A DNA stretch of 64,000 bases from Megamerina dolium (taxonomy: Eukaryota; Arthropoda; Insecta; Diptera; Megamerinidae). Positions 61,563-64,000 of the stretch are shown here, piece by piece (within the stretch, counting starts at the first letter, position 1; every line of letters begins with the position of its first letter). The notes under the pieces are model-generated. The model had not been told where the DNA came from. It saw only the letters and a program-made list of their open reading frames with translations, and searched no databases. Where the stretch lies: positions 97,233,388-97,297,387 of the forward strand of contig OY978525.1 of the NCBI GenBank assembly GCA_963854835.1, read 5' to 3'. Position numbers and translations under genes: made by a program.

Positions 61563-62032
61563 CCAGGTGTACAAGCTTAAATCCGCTGTTTGCTCGTAGA
61601 TGGGATTAGTGAGCATATTGAGCTATTATCGACTGTGTATCCTTTTTTTTTATGAGTTCGACACCTGTTTACATCAATTAGTAAACATCATCAGTGATTT
61701 CATACAACAACATACATTTTTGCTCCTATAATCATGTCTAGTTTCGTGCCAGAAAAGGAGCATATGCTGGAAGCTCTACTTTTTTGTTTCAATTTCAAGA
61801 AATCTGCTGCTGAGTCGCATCGAATGCTTGTGGAGGCCTATGGTGACGGAGAAGTTGAGGATCATGATTTGCAGGCTCTTTTGGATGAGGACGACACCCA
61901 ATCGCAAAAAATACTTGCCGAACAGTTAGGTGTTACTCAACAAGCCATTTCCATACGTTTACGAGCCATGGGGAAGGTTCTATGAAAAAAAATGTGTGTT
62001 TTTTTTTACCGAAAATCAGCGGATTTAAGCTT
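61563..62032 (+). mobile_element. Miniature mariner retaining a DNA-binding ORF
   Basis: The left end CCAGGTGTACAAGCTTAAAT followed by CCGCTG is paired with CAGCGGATTTAAGCTT at 62,017-62,032. A TA precedes the left end, and the outermost right bases are lost. Between them lies one open frame of 83 codons derived from a mariner transposase by internal and C-terminal deletion. It cannot move by itself. Confidence 0.75.
61734..61985 (+). CDS. Truncated mariner transposase, helix-turn-helix part only (83 aa)
   Basis: The product keeps the mariner N-terminal DNA-binding region: FVPEKEHMLEALLFCFNFKK and SAAESHRMLVEAYGDG form the first helical unit, and LQALLDEDDTQSQKILAEQL plus GVTQQAISIRLRAMG form the second helix-turn-helix. 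Compared with full transposases, about 30-40 residues are missing between them, in frame (after AYGD). Everything after RAMG is replaced by KVL and a stop, so the whole DDD catalytic domain is absent. There is no stop or frameshift before that. If expressed, it could bind mariner ends and interfere with transposition, but nothing shows it is transcribed. More likely it is a neutral leftover of recent deletion. Confidence 0.7.
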   Translation: MSSFVPEKEHMLEALLFCFNFKKSAAESHRMLVEAYGDGEVEDHDLQALLDEDDTQSQKILAEQLGVTQQAISIRLRAMGKVL

Positions 62033-62489
62033 TTATATATATATTTTTTTATTCATACGATGGTGTAATAATAAGCCGAATAAAAAGCATAAGAATAGAT
62101 ATATTAACATAAATTGAATGGTGGTGTATAAGAAATGACATTAAATTAGATATGACAATAGTTCATCATAGTTGACATTGAATAATTTGAATTTTATAGT
62201 CAAAATTTAGGATAAGTTTGCATTTGAAATTGCATTTTTGCAGATTTTTATATAGTTTTTTTTATTGAAAATCCGTGAGAGTACAATATAAAATAATCAA
62301 AGACGGAAAGACGTTTTGACAAATATTTGTTTGGGAAATATTTTAAGCAAGTCGATTCTATCTTTGACTATAACTAATTAATAGACAGGATTTTGATTTT
62401 TCATAAAACTACATAAGTTTTCATTCAACTCTCTTGATTTCATTTAGTTCACGTTATCACAAGTCTGATGGCAACCCTAGTGATATGGA

Positions 62490-62640
62490 TTCGTGATCAG
62501 TGTCGTCTCAATAGTCTATTAAAAGATATCCATCCGCCTGCCTATCATCTGGTTCTGATTCGCACGAAACTTGAACAAATGTTGACATATTTTTAAGAAA
62601 TTCAAAAAGAGCTAGGATAAGGAGGCAATTCAAATTTATT
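62490..62640. repeat. Weak match to the dispersed repeat at 35,000 and 52,400
   Basis: GATCAGTGTCGTCTCAATAG, then CCATCCGCCTGCCTATCATC, resemble 52,570-52,640 (GATCAACGTCGCCTAAAT, CCGCCCGTCTATTCGCCTGT). Short and diverged. Confidence 0.45.
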
Positions 62641-62679
62641 CTGGAGACTACTATTGTATATAATATAATTATGACACTT

Positions 62680-63005
62680 TTAGGCTCCGAAGGGCCGTTT
62701 GACTGAGCTTCTCTTGCAGTAGTGTTTTGCGCGTTTTACAACTTGGACAGTAAAAGAAGGGACTTACTTATATAAGCCGAATGGCAGAACTCTTGTGACA
62801 TCCCTTTTTCTGAGCTTTGTCACAGAACACTTTTAGAAGCATTTTCATGGCAAATTGTAACTGCCGGAAGAATTTCAAATTGCTTGTCGACAGGTGAGTA
62901 GCGTTCGAAAGAAAAATCATTGCGATATTGATGTTGTGCTTCAGCTGGGTATTGAACCAACGACCAACCGATTAGAGGGCCAACACACTAACCACCAAGC
63001 TACGG
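62680..63005 (-). mobile_element. tRNA-derived SINE copy, reverse orientation
   Basis: The longest copy in the window. On the minus strand it begins near 63,005 with GTAGCTTGGTGGTTAGTGTG, TTGGCC, then a B-box-like GGTTCAATACCCAGCTGAAG, and continues through the shared body (AAAGCTCAGAAAAAGGG, AGTTCTGCCATTCGGC, TTCTTTTACTGTCCAAG) to CCTTCGGAGCC near 62,690. Confidence 0.7.
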
Positions 63006-64000
63006 CATCCACATACTACTATTGTGGTGGGTAATAATTTTATAAGAAATGGGCGAGCCACACCTACTGTTTATTGTAGTTTTATGTACATATGTATATT
63101 CCCTTTGTTATCTATTGTTCTGTTAGTATGGTAACTTCTGTTGCTCCTGTCACAAAGCGTTATGTCCGAACCATTGCCAAAAGTTGCATTTGTGTTCAAG
63201 ATGCATAAATAAAAAATATTTCTTAATATTTTTTGTTTATTTATTTATTTATTTTTTATTTTTTATTTATGCATTCGGATTTTTAATTTGAGTTAAAATA
63301 TTTACATATATTAATAATTTTTCTTCAATAGAGAATTATGGCCTCATTTGAAACAGGGAAGTAATGTTAAGTTCATTTAAAATGTATTTTAATCTAACAA
63401 AATATAGGAATATAGATATGTACATGTATACAAATATATCTACATACCTATGTACATCTCTTCTTTCTTGTCCTGTACTTTGCTATTTCAATATCTTTTA
63501 TTGTAGAAATATTATGACATAGAAAATTTAAATCAATCAATCTTCATACTCGTAGTCTTTATGTTATGTCTTCCTATGTGTGCACACACACATTCCAAAA
63601 TAAATGTGATGGTATCGATATCAGCCGATAGAAAATTGTATATAAACTTGTTCAATGCATATACAAATATGTTATGTACTTAAGCAAACACATGTATGTT
63701 TGTACTTGAAAAGAAGCCCTACGATTGTTTATAGCTATTATTAGTTAAAATGCTATGCGACTGTTTACTATAAGTACAACATTTTAAATATAAAAATACA
63801 TAAATGTTGATACAAGGGTAGTAGGGGCAACAGTGTATTTAGTATGTATAATACAATATAATAGTGATACCCCTTAAATAAATTTTAAATATTTATGAGC
63901 TATTGAAAAAATTACAAATTGTTAATTAATTAAATTAAAAGTAGAAGTACACACTTTGGGATGGATAAATGAAATCATGTTATTTTTAAAATGATTTATA
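63006..64000. other. Spacer, no gene seen
   Basis: AT-rich, with a (TTTA)n-like stretch at 63,235-63,270. No exon or element recognised. Confidence 0.5.

Overview
The window is nuclear DNA from a fly (Diptera, Brachycera). The genes are split by short introns with GT-AG borders. Their products read as close relatives of Drosophila proteins, the spacers are very AT-rich, and mariner, Tc1, Harbinger, SINE and RTE-type repeats are scattered throughout. The repeat content and spacer lengths fit a tephritid fruit fly better than a drosophilid, but that is inference.

Layout. The left part (1-26,000) is gene-poor. It holds one large glutamine/glycine-rich internal exon on the minus strand (2,100-4,340), whose neighbouring exons I could not find, and many mobile elements. 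The best preserved is a full-length Tc1-type transposon (10,269-11,919) with an unbroken transposase gene and paired direct repeats inside each terminal inverted repeat. Others are a Harbinger-like MITE (13,058-13,585), a Harbinger relic (17,454-18,383), mariner remnants, tRNA-derived SINEs and RTE-type LINE tails.

The right part (26,000-60,600) is gene-dense. In order: DnaJ protein DNAJC11 (minus), mitochondrial Hsp70 (plus), a SET/MYND protein (plus), the deubiquitinase Usp20/33 (minus), the kinase SNRK (plus), Opa1 (plus) and a monocarboxylate-transporter-like protein (minus). I reconstructed all seven exon by exon. In every case the joined exons stay in frame from start to stop (539, 681, 512, 1051, 821, 960 and 677 residues).

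How the genes relate. DNAJC11, mitochondrial Hsp70 and Opa1 all act on mitochondrial protein folding or inner-membrane architecture. DNAJC11 and Hsp70 lie head to head, with 581 bp between their start codons, and may share a promoter region. From memory, the Drosophila homologues (CG8531, Hsc70-5, CG8503, CG8494, CG8485, Opa1/CG8479, CG8468) carry close CG numbers, which suggests a conserved syntenic block. Transposon debris has collected in the Smyd-Usp20/33 gap, in one Opa1 intron, in the last MCT intron and upstream of the MCT gene.

Limits: 5' UTR exons, promoters and most polyadenylation sites cannot be fixed without transcript data. I saw no free-standing tRNA or rRNA gene.
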